A stretch of DNA of 5,058 nt from Caldifarciminota bacterium (GTDB lineage Bacteria; Hydrothermota; Tepidihabitantia; Tepidihabitantales; CAIPLT01). Shown here in pieces: positions 1 to 4,977 of the stretch. The notes beneath the pieces were generated by a model, which was not told where the DNA came from, did no database searches, and was given only the letters and a program-made list of their open reading frames with translations. The stretch is from NCBI GenBank assembly GCA_025061975.1, contig JANXBB010000188.1, forward strand, positions 1 to 5,058. Reading direction: 5' to 3'. Made by a program: the position numbers and the translations under genes. Within the stretch, counting starts at the first letter, position 1. Each line of letters opens with the position of its first letter.

Positions 1-206
1 ATGGTCTACCACAAATTCACGAACATTACGAAAATGAACCCCCCAAAGGTTTCGGCTTATTTTACGAAGGGCGCCTTGTTGTATTTTATACATGGAATTC
101 CAATATTAGCGATGGCTGGACTGATGCGTACAACGATCCTTTAGAAAAACGTGAACAAGCGTTTCAAATGGGAATCAACATTATTGCTTACGCCCTTTCC
201 CATTAA
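1..206 (+). CDS. C-terminal end of a DUF4159 family protein (5' partial)
   Basis: The reading frame is open from the left edge (first full codon at 3) to TAA at 204-206, giving the last 67 residues of a longer protein. Visible landmarks are EGRLVVFYTWNSNISDGW (residues 22-39 of the fragment), then DPLEKREQAF and the terminal MGINIIAYALSH. This order of a GRL-V-Y strand, an S/N-D-GW turn and a final helix reading (M/L)GxNIxxYAL is what I recognise as the end of DUF4159 domains. The family's molecular function is not established. In FCB-type bacteria such genes often sit near MoxR ATPase, DUF58 and VWA-domain genes, but that context lies outside this window. The ATG at position 1 is in another frame and is not its start. 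The next gene begins 48 nt downstream on the same strand. The family call is by eye and fairly secure; any role would be a guess. Confidence 0.8.
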   Translation, partial: GLPQIHEHYENEPPKGFGLFYEGRLVVFYTWNSNISDGWTDAYNDPLEKREQAFQMGINIIAYALSH

Positions 207-218
207 GATGTAATTCTA

Positions 219-246
219 TTGACATTTCAGAAAAATTTAGTAAGAT
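219..246 (+). promoter_or_regulatory. Candidate sigma70-type promoter for the PpiD-like gene
   Basis: A perfect TTGACA (219-224) is followed after 16 nt by TAAGAT (241-246), which matches TATAAT at four of six positions. A start site about 7 nt downstream would fall at 252-254, directly before the ATG at 255, so the mRNA would be leaderless or nearly so. The other annotated promoters in the window also use TTGACA. Its first 20 nt resemble the promoter at 2038. The -10 box is weak and the start site is inferred. Confidence 0.45.
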
Positions 247-254
247 ATATTTCT

Positions 255-2030
255 ATGGCAATAGAAAAATTTAGGCGGCTTTCTAAGAGTATTTTCATTA
301 TTGTAGCTATAGTTTTTGTGTTGGGATTTTTGCTAGGTGAACTTTGGCAAATTCTTCGGCGAGAAAAAGCAACTGCTCAGAATTTTCTTGAAAAAGGAAT
401 TTTGGCCAAAGTCGGTAATAAAAATATTACGATTCAAGAGTATCAAAATGTATTGAATTATTTTCGCGAGAAATATAAGTTCGAGAAAAAACTGAAAGAT
501 TTATCTCCACAAGATGAAGACCGCATAAAACAAGAAGCTTGGCAGTATCTAACGAACGCTAAGATTTGGGAAGATATTTTAAAGAAAAGTAAAATTAAAA
601 TAACTGAACAAGAGATAATTGAGATTATCAGAGCAAATCCTCCGCAAGAAATAAGGGACAATCCAGAGTTTAAAACTGCCGAAGGTAATTTTGATTACGA
701 AAAGTACCAGAATTACATCTTTGCCCCTGAGAATCGTGCACAACTTACTTTTTATGCTCAAGAGCTAATCGACGGGCTACCTCGAGAAAAATTTCGACTC
801 GACGTGATCAATGCCTATCGAGTTACCACAAATGAAATTGCTGATGCTAAAGTTAAAGATAATACTTATATAAAAACTAGTTATCTTTATATTGGACCCA
901 AGATTTTTGGAAACAATAGAATTACTATTGACGAAAAAGAGTTAAAAAAATACTATAATGAAAATCGGGATAAATACAAACGCGAAAAGCGGTACCGGTT
1001 ACGCTATATACACTTTCCACTAAGAATAACTGCCCGTGATTCTAATGAGTATCGACGCGAAATTGAAGAAATTTACAAATATGCACGGAGCGAAGATTTT
1101 TCGTCATTAATAAAAGAATTTTCAGATTTTCCTACAGATACACAAGCGCGGTGGATAAAATTAAAAGATTTAGATTCAATAACTAAAAGCTCAATACTTA
1201 CACTAAAAGACGATTCGCTTACAGTGCCATTTTTAGTCGGTAACACTTTTCAAATTATAAAGGTTGATAAAAAAACAAAAGATAGTGTTCTTATAAGGAA
1301 AATTGTGCGAACAATTCAAGTAACCCAGGAAAGTGAAGGTCTGCTTCTAGATAGCATTCGAGAATTTCTTTCTAAAGCAAAAAGTGGGGATCTCGACTCA
1401 GTTTGCAAAGAATACGGCTATTTAATAAGAGATTTAGCACCTTGGACTAAAGATCGGATTAATTTCCCCGCGTTATATAATCAATATCGACTTAAAGAAT
1501 TTGCGCTCCATTCAAAATCCAAGGCAATTAGTGAGCCTTTAAAAGCGCGTGGCGGGTATTATATTTTTCAGTTAGCAGAAATTGAACCTGCAGGAATTGA
1601 ACCGTTTGATAAAGTTAAATCAAATATTGAATGGGTTATTCGGCGCGAAAAAGAAAAAGAGCTAATGAAAAACTATGCTCAACAGATAATGGAAAAAATA
1701 AAAAGCGGAATGCCCTTAGAGGAGATTTCTAAGAACGATACTTTAGTAGAGCTCCATGTGGAAGAGTTTAATAATTTTCGTGAGTGTCGGAATCGTAAAG
1801 GATCAGAGTTTGCTGGTGCGTTATACGCCTTAGAGCCAGGCGAGCTTTATGGGGTTTTAGCAACTGACATTGGGAGTTTTATTATCCGATGCGACCAGAA
1901 AGAAACTCGAGGTGAGTTTGATGAGTTAATTTTTAAAGAAAACCGGAAGACTGAAATCGGGAATCGGATCTTTCAGGCAGTAACAAAACAGCCTGAAATA
2001 ATTGATTATCGCGATGAGCGCTTCTTTTAA
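255..2030 (+). CDS. Membrane-anchored SurA/PpiD-like periplasmic foldase with degenerate parvulin domains
   Basis: This 591-residue protein has the architecture of PpiD/SurA chaperones, which help fold proteins exported across the inner membrane. A basic N-terminus (KFRRLSK) precedes one transmembrane segment (about residues 12-31), predicting a cytoplasmic N-terminus and periplasmic body. Residues about 40-200 are a charged helical SurA_N-like chaperone region containing VGNKNITIQEYQ. The segment DEKELKKYYNENRDKYK (about 217-233) is the usual lead-in to a parvulin domain. Three parvulin-like units follow, at about 236-330, 363-438 and 471-543; the second keeps the SEPLKARGGYYIFQL strand. The first unit has RLRYIHF where active parvulins have R-x-R-H-I-L, and no GGxLG motif is seen, so isomerase activity is doubtful. 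ATG 255 is preferred over the in-frame TTG at 219, because that TTG is part of the -35 box and the ATG places a normal short basic head before the membrane segment. No Shine-Dalgarno sequence precedes it. Length is close to PpiD (about 620). Confidence 0.8.
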   Translation: MAIEKFRRLSKSIFIIVAIVFVLGFLLGELWQILRREKATAQNFLEKGILAKVGNKNITIQEYQNVLNYFREKYKFEKKLKDLSPQDEDRIKQEAWQYLTNAKIWEDILKKSKIKITEQEIIEIIRANPPQEIRDNPEFKTAEGNFDYEKYQNYIFAPENRAQLTFYAQELIDGLPREKFRLDVINAYRVTTNEIADAKVKDNTYIKTSYLYIGPKIFGNNRITIDEKELKKYYNENRDKYKREKRYRLRYIHFPLRITARDSNEYRREIEEIYKYARSEDFSSLIKEFSDFPTDTQARWIKLKDLDSITKSSILTLKDDSLTVPFLVGNTFQIIKVDKKTKDSVLIRKIVRTIQVTQESEGLLLDSIREFLSKAKSGDLDSVCKEYGYLIRDLAPWTKDRINFPALYNQYRLKEFALHSKSKAISEPLKARGGYYIFQLAEIEPAGIEPFDKVKSNIEWVIRREKEKELMKNYAQQIMEKIKSGMPLEEISKNDTLVELHVEEFNNFRECRNRKGSEFAGALYALEPGELYGVLATDIGSFIIRCDQKETRGEFDELIFKENRKTEIGNRIFQAVTKQPEIIDYRDERFF

Positions 2031-2037
2031 AGATTTC

Positions 2038-2066
2038 TTGACAATTGAGAAAATTTTCAGTATTTT
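2038..2066 (+). promoter_or_regulatory. Promoter of the tRNA cluster
   Basis: TTGACA (2038-2043) is followed after 17 nt by TATTTT (2061-2066, four of six matches). Transcription would start near 2073-2075, at the 5' end of tRNA-Glu. A perfect TATAAT also occurs at 2066-2071, but it lies 22 nt from TTGACA and only 3 nt before the tRNA, too close to give a full-length transcript from the usual start distance. The spacer contains the palindrome GAAAATTTTC (2049-2058). That one of these elements drives the cluster is likely; the exact -10 is not settled. Confidence 0.6.
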
Positions 2067-2074
2067 ATAATGGT

Positions 2075-2146
2075 GGTCCTATCGTCTAGTGGTTAGGACA
2101 TCACTCTTTCAAGGTGAAGACACGGGTTCGACTCCCGTTAGGACCA
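2075..2146 (+). tRNA. tRNA-Glu (UUC)
   Basis: The acceptor stem GGTCCTA pairs perfectly with TAGGACC, followed by discriminator A (2146). The anticodon arm TCACT/GGTGA carries loop CTTTCAA, giving anticodon TTC, which reads GAA and GAG. The T arm is ACGGG-TTCGACT-CCCGT. CCA is not encoded. It is the first gene of a five-tRNA cluster, 11 nt ahead of tRNA-Gly, and its 5' end nearly coincides with the predicted transcription start. Confidence 0.97.
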
Positions 2147-2157
2147 TTAAAAAATAT

Positions 2158-2230
2158 GCGGGAGTAGCTCAGCTGGTAGAGCATCACCTTGCCAAGGTGA
2201 GGGTCGCGAGTTCAAATCTCGTCTCCCGCT
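2158..2230 (+). tRNA. tRNA-Gly (GCC)
   Basis: The acceptor stem GCGGGAG pairs with CTCCCGC, with discriminator T at 2230 and no encoded CCA. The anticodon stem TCACC/GGTGA holds loop TTGCCAA, giving anticodon GCC for GGC and GGU. The T loop is the normal TTCAAAT. It is the second gene of the cluster, followed after 12 nt by tRNA-Cys. Confidence 0.97.
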
Positions 2231-2242
2231 TTAATGAATAGT

Positions 2243-2315
2243 GGCGGCATAGCCAAGTAGCTAAGGCGGCGGTCTGCAAAACCGCTATTCATGGGTGCAA
2301 GTCCCATTGCCGCCT
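2243..2315 (+). tRNA. tRNA-Cys (GCA)
   Basis: The acceptor stem GGCGGCA pairs with TGCCGCC, and discriminator U73 (2315) is the cysteine identity base. The anticodon stem GCGGT/ACCGC holds loop CTGCAAA, giving anticodon GCA. The T arm is ATGGG-TGCAAGT-CCCAT: position 55, almost always U (pseudouridine), is G here. I believe similar TGC T loops occur in cysteine tRNAs of some other bacteria, so the gene is probably functional. A TTTTT run follows directly (2315-2319). No CCA is encoded. Confidence 0.96.
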
Positions 2316-2323
2316 TTTTATTT

Positions 2324-2412
2324 GCCGGGATGGCGGAATATGGTAGACGCAAGGGACTTAAAATCCCTCGTCCTCTTAAAAGGACGTGCCGGTTCGATTC
2401 CGGCTCCCGGCA
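2324..2412 (+). tRNA. tRNA-Leu (UAA)
   Basis: This is a class II tRNA of 89 nt. The acceptor stem GCCGGGA pairs with TCCCGGC, with discriminator A at 2412. The anticodon stem AGGGA/TCCCT holds loop CTTAAAA, giving anticodon TAA for UUA and UUG. A long variable arm with stem CGTCC/GGACG is present, as expected for leucine. The T loop is TTCGATT. CCA is not encoded. It lies 8 nt after tRNA-Cys. Confidence 0.97.
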
Positions 2413-2427
2413 TAGTTATTGCGTAAT

Positions 2428-2501
2428 GGGTCGTTAGCTCAGGCTGGCAGAGCACCGGATTTTTAATCCGGTGGCCGCAGGTTCGAGTCCTGCACGACCC
2501 A
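2428..2501 (+). tRNA. tRNA-Lys (UUU)
   Basis: The acceptor stem GGGTCGT pairs with ACGACCC, with discriminator A at 2501. The anticodon stem CCGGA/TCCGG holds loop TTTTTAA, giving anticodon TTT for AAA and AAG. The T arm is GCAGG-TTCGAGT-CCTGC. CCA is not encoded. It is the last tRNA of the cluster, and the adenosine-specific kinase gene starts 38 nt downstream without a convincing terminator. Confidence 0.97.
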
Positions 2502-2524
2502 TTTATTTTTTAAATAATTTAAAC

Positions 2525-2531
2525 AAGGAGG
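2525..2531 (+). promoter_or_regulatory. Strong Shine-Dalgarno that fixes the start of the kinase gene
   Basis: AAGGAGG lies 8 nt before ATG 2540. It decides the start: an upstream extension of the same frame to 2471 would begin inside tRNA-Lys and has no ribosome site. Confidence 0.9.
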
Positions 2532-2539
2532 AGTGTAAG

Positions 2540-3022
2540 ATGGAGTTTAAAATAGTAAAAATCGTAAAGCCCGAGGAAATAAATATTATTATTGGTCAGG
2601 CTCATTTTATTAAAACAGTAGAGGATATTTACGAAGTTTTGGTAAGTTCAGTCCCAACAATTAAATTTGGAGTTGCTTTTTGTGAATCTTCCGGTCCGTG
2701 TCTTATTCGCAGCGATGGAAATGACGAAGAGTTGATAAAATTAGCTGAAAAAAATGCTTTGGAATTAAGCTGCGGTCATGTGTTTGTGATATTAATTAAA
2801 AATGCTTTTCCAATAAATATTCTTAACCAAATAAAAATGATTCCCGAAGTCTGCTCAATATATTGTGCGACTGCTAATCCGATAGAAGTTGTAGTTTGTG
2901 AAACTGAACAAGGTCGTGGGATCTTAGGTGTTATCGATGGATTAAGATCTCAAGGGATAGAAACCGAGAAAGATAAGCACGACCGCTACACCTTTTTGCG
3001 TAAAATCGGATACAAAAAATAA
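2540..3022 (+). CDS. Adenosine-specific kinase family protein (PF04008)
   Basis: This is a complete 160-residue protein, the usual length for the single-domain adenosine-specific kinase family whose structural reference is PAE2307 of Pyrobaculum aerophilum. Recognisable conserved blocks are GQAHFIKTVEDIYE (19-32), KFGVAFCESSGPCLIR (42-57), CGHVFVILIKNAFPINILN (78-96), CSIYCATANPIEVVV (105-119) and ETEQGRGILGVIDG (121-134), ending with LRKIGYKK. Two histidines, H22 and H80, sit in conserved blocks. Work on the archaeal homologue described adenosine binding and a stable phosphohistidine, but the physiological reaction remains poorly defined. No signal peptide or membrane segment is present, so it should be cytosolic. 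The family is common in archaea and thermophilic bacteria and scattered elsewhere. Placement directly behind five tRNA genes suggests a shared transcript; that it acts in nucleoside or RNA turnover is inference only. Its stop codon lies 2 bp from the stop of the convergent downstream gene. Confidence 0.93.
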   Translation: MEFKIVKIVKPEEINIIIGQAHFIKTVEDIYEVLVSSVPTIKFGVAFCESSGPCLIRSDGNDEELIKLAEKNALELSCGHVFVILIKNAFPINILNQIKMIPEVCSIYCATANPIEVVVCETEQGRGILGVIDGLRSQGIETEKDKHDRYTFLRKIGYKK

Positions 3023-3024
3023 AC

Positions 3025-4491
3025 TTAGCGTTTTACTACAAAAGATTCTGAAAAATAACCCTTTTGGTAATGGTTTAGCACTACCCAATAAACGCCGTTT
3101 GGAATATTTGTTAGTGGAATCTGCAATAAAGAATTTTGATTTTGCTTTTTATTAATCGTTAATAACGTTTGGCCTAAAGAGTTTATAATCGAGATATGAA
3201 AATCTGAAATATTGTCACCGGGCAAAGTCACTAACAGATAATTTCTTGTGGGATTAGGAAAAAGCATTATTTTCTGATTGGGATTTCTTTCCTGTAGAAT
3301 ACTTATTGCACCGGGTATAAATTCTTCAGCTTCATAGACTGAAGCATTTCCGGCAATTGCGATCTCAAAGTTTGTTGTTCGGTGGCGATTTACATCTCCA
3401 ATAGCAATTCCGTATGTTGCACCACCAATTGTGAAGATTGAGTCGCAACTCCAAGTATCTCCAGCTCCATAAAGAACTCGGACTACATAAGGGGGGTTTA
3501 AGGAATTCGCAAAGACAATTTCGTCACCTAAGTTATTAAACATTACATCACCTACAGCAAGTCCCCAGGCATTATTAGACGCTTGAGGGATATAAAGTGC
3601 ACGTGCATGCCAGGAGGTATCAAAGCCAAATACTTCAATAATTGAACCTCGAGCCATACTTCCCGGACCTAAGCCGTTAGCAACAGCAATTTCTTTTCCT
3701 AAATGGGTGCTGTCAAAATCACCGATTGCAACATTAGTAAGTGAGGTGCTGTCTGATTTCCATAGTGTTAACGTGTCCCAAGTTGTAATTATACGGCGTA
3801 TGCGGATAACTCGACCGCCATCGGCATATGAACCACTTGTTACTGCAACTAATTCGTTACTATCGCCGTTAGCGCGATCAAAATTTCCTATTGCAACTCC
3901 TTGAATTGTACGGCCATCACCTGACCAAACTAATTCAGTTTGCCAGCCGCTTCCCGTCCAAAATGTCCGATATAACCGACTATTAGCACCAACACCAGCA
4001 CTATAAATTATATCATCATTCCAACCGTTATTGTCAGCATCACCGATCGTAAATGCCCAGTTAGCACCGGTTGTTGCAGTTATAGTTTCAATATGCCAAG
4101 CATTTGTGTTATCATTCCAAAACCGTCGAAAAAGATAATATGGAGAAGATAACCGACAATATACTAAATCATTTTTTCCATCACGGTTAACATCGCCAAT
4201 ACCAGCACCATAATAACCACTTGGTGCGATTTCTAAAGTTTCAACGCGCCATTTCATCGGTAAAGTTGTAGCAGTATCAGTGAAAAGTAATACAAGTCTT
4301 GGAGTTGTTGATTGGACGGTAAAAATTCGAAAAGTATCATCAGTAGGACCTTTTAGTTTGTTGCCTAAAGCAATCTGACGCAGGGTTGCCGAGCCAATCC
4401 ATATAGGATTAACAACCCATTCTTGAGCTTGTAAGACGTTTACTACCAAAACCCCTATAAAGAAAACTAAAATACATTTTTTGGAACTCAC
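3025..4491 (-). CDS. Secreted FG-GAP/VCBS-like beta-propeller protein with T9SS sorting domain
   Basis: This 488-residue protein starts with a signal peptide (lysines at 4-5, hydrophobic core 7-20, likely cleavage after LQA at 22). Seven related segments follow, starting near residues 41, 97, 148, 200, 255, 312 and 363, at a period of 51-57. Each has a core like A-I-G-D-x-(D/N) followed by E-I-A/V strands, so the likely fold is a seven-bladed propeller. Only the second (GDVNRDGKND) closely matches the calcium-binding FG-GAP/VCBS loop; the third (GDADNNGWNDD) is close, and the others have lost acidic positions. Residues about 408-488 form a type A T9SS/Por sorting domain: MLFPNPTRNYLLV, then SLGQTL, NGVYWVVL and FVVKR at the end. 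This predicts export across the inner membrane, then secretion or surface attachment by T9SS; the ligand is unknown. The GTG start at 4491 is supported by GGAGG 5 nt upstream. It begins 26 nt after the tmRNA gene with no terminator between. Confidence 0.88.
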   Translation of the reverse strand: MSSKKCILVFFIGVLVVNVLQAQEWVVNPIWIGSATLRQIALGNKLKGPTDDTFRIFTVQSTTPRLVLLFTDTATTLPMKWRVETLEIAPSGYYGAGIGDVNRDGKNDLVYCRLSSPYYLFRRFWNDNTNAWHIETITATTGANWAFTIGDADNNGWNDDIIYSAGVGANSRLYRTFWTGSGWQTELVWSGDGRTIQGVAIGNFDRANGDSNELVAVTSGSYADGGRVIRIRRIITTWDTLTLWKSDSTSLTNVAIGDFDSTHLGKEIAVANGLGPGSMARGSIIEVFGFDTSWHARALYIPQASNNAWGLAVGDVMFNNLGDEIVFANSLNPPYVVRVLYGAGDTWSCDSIFTIGGATYGIAIGDVNRHRTTNFEIAIAGNASVYEAEEFIPGAISILQERNPNQKIMLFPNPTRNYLLVTLPGDNISDFHISIINSLGQTLLTINKKQNQNSLLQIPLTNIPNGVYWVVLNHYQKGYFSESFVVKR

Positions 4492-4496
4492 TTAAA

Positions 4497-4501
4497 CCTC
4501 C
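4497..4501 (-). promoter_or_regulatory. Shine-Dalgarno supporting the GTG start at 4491
   Basis: On the minus strand GGAGG lies 5 nt before GTG at 4491-4489. The following codons encode a proper signal peptide, so this GTG is preferred over any internal start. The site falls in the 26-nt gap after the tmRNA 3' end. Confidence 0.85.
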
Positions 4502-4517
4502 TTATTCTTTTGTTAAA

Positions 4518-4868
4518 TGGAGGCGGCGGGAATCGAACCCGCGTCCGGAGTGTTCGAGGTTTAAAGTTCTACATAGTTAGTTGTTCTATAGATCTCGTCG
4601 GTTCTTTAACCGAACAACAGGTGAGAACCGACCAGCCCTGGTTTATAATCCGGTTTTGACCCCAGGACCGAGTCAAAACCTTAATCACCCTAATCGACCC
4701 TTAGCCAATCCCGGGTGAAAAGATTGGCCAGGGTGGCTGCTTCGTATTATGCAGCCAGTGCGTAGCTGTTCGTGGCAGCTGTTTTTTCTTCGGTTTTTTA
4801 ACGAGGGCCCGAAGTACCTCGCTATGCCTTTAAACCTCTCATGCACTCCGTCAAAACCGTTCGCCCCC
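4518..4868 (-). ncRNA. ssrA: tmRNA (ssrA), one-piece
   Basis: This 351-nt RNA rescues stalled ribosomes by acting as an alanine tRNA and a short mRNA. The 5' end GGGGGCG (4868-4862) pairs with CGCCTCC (4525-4519), including the G3-U70 pair read by alanyl-tRNA synthetase, and discriminator A is at 4518. The conserved 5' GGTTTTGACGG and the T arm GCGGG-TTCGATT-CCCGC are present. Helix H2 pairs 4838-4828 with 4566-4556 (11 bp). Pseudoknot 1: 4821-4817/4806-4802 and 4814-4809/4793-4788. The tag frame follows. H5: 4756-4751/4740-4735, with the tag stop codon in its loop. Pseudoknot 2: 4728-4722/4710-4704 and 4718-4713/4690-4685. Pseudoknot 3: 4680-4672/4660-4652 and 4666-4662/4641-4637. Pseudoknot 4: 4632-4624/4605-4597 and 4618-4612/4586-4580. 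CCA is not encoded, as for the five tRNAs here. It is not the two-piece permuted form. Confidence 0.97.
4747..4779 (-). other. tmRNA proteolysis-tag reading frame (AATNSYALAA)
   Basis: Read on the minus strand, the codons from GCT at 4779 to GCA at 4750 encode AATNSYALAA, followed by TAA (4749-4747). The YALAA end equals that of the Escherichia coli tag ANDENYALAA, and the length of ten is the same, so ClpXP-type recognition is expected. The resume codon GCT is placed by analogy with the A-rich upstream stretch and pseudoknot 1, which ends 8 nt earlier. Resumption one codon later, at GCC, would give a nine-residue tag. Confidence 0.88.
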
Positions 4869-4878
4869 ATATATAAAA

Positions 4879-4916
4879 ATTATACCTCCTAATAGAGTTC
4901 TGTCAATATTTGTCAA
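4879..4916 (-). promoter_or_regulatory. ssrA promoter with duplicated -35 box
   Basis: On the minus strand TTGACA (4906-4901) is followed after 16 nt by a perfect TATAAT (4884-4879). The mature tmRNA 5' end at 4868 lies 10 nt beyond, so a start near 4872 would leave a leader of about 4 nt. A second TTGACA (4916-4911) sits exactly 10 bp upstream, forming the repeat TTGACAAATATTGACA. The upstream copy would be 26 nt from the -10 box and cannot serve this promoter as a normal -35. Confidence 0.85.
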
Positions 4917-4977
4917 TAACGATTATGAAATACCACAATTAAATCTTTGAGGCAAACTCTTTTTATTCTCCAATAAA

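Noticed and set aside
1..144. Open frame from ATG at position 1 to TAG at 142-144
   Set aside because: It overlaps the DUF4159 coding frame, is short, and shows no protein-like pattern.
219..254. TTG start for the PpiD-like protein, 12 residues upstream of the ATG
   Set aside because: The TTG is the first half of a perfect TTGACA promoter box and lacks a Shine-Dalgarno; the ATG at 255 gives a standard short basic head before the membrane anchor.
458..761. Two short minus-strand open frames
   Set aside because: They are antisense shadows of the PpiD-like gene, with no ribosome site or family resemblance.
2308..2323. Intrinsic terminator formed by the tRNA-Cys acceptor stem plus TTTTT
   Set aside because: The stem is part of the tRNA fold and two more tRNAs follow within the same compact cluster; at most it causes pausing.
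2502..2524. AT-only inverted repeat (TTTAAATAATTTAAA) after tRNA-Lys as terminator
   Set aside because: It has no G-C pairs and no following T-run after the stem; too weak to call.
2471..2539. Upstream in-frame extension of the adenosine-specific kinase frame
   Set aside because: It starts inside tRNA-Lys, has no ribosome site, and the perfect AAGGAGG before ATG 2540 gives the family-length protein.
3707..3904. 65-codon plus-strand open frame
   Set aside because: It is antisense to the propeller coding region and shows no independent coding signs.
3343..4371. Propeller segments as recent DNA tandem repeats
   Set aside because: The similarity is visible only at protein level; the nucleotide sequences are too diverged.
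4685..4870. 61-codon minus-strand open frame
   Set aside because: It lies inside the tmRNA and in a different frame from the tag; the region is explained by RNA structure.
4941..4968. Small hairpin with T-run (GAG-GCAAA-CTC then TTTTT) on the plus strand
   Set aside because: The stem is only three pairs and no plus-strand gene precedes it.
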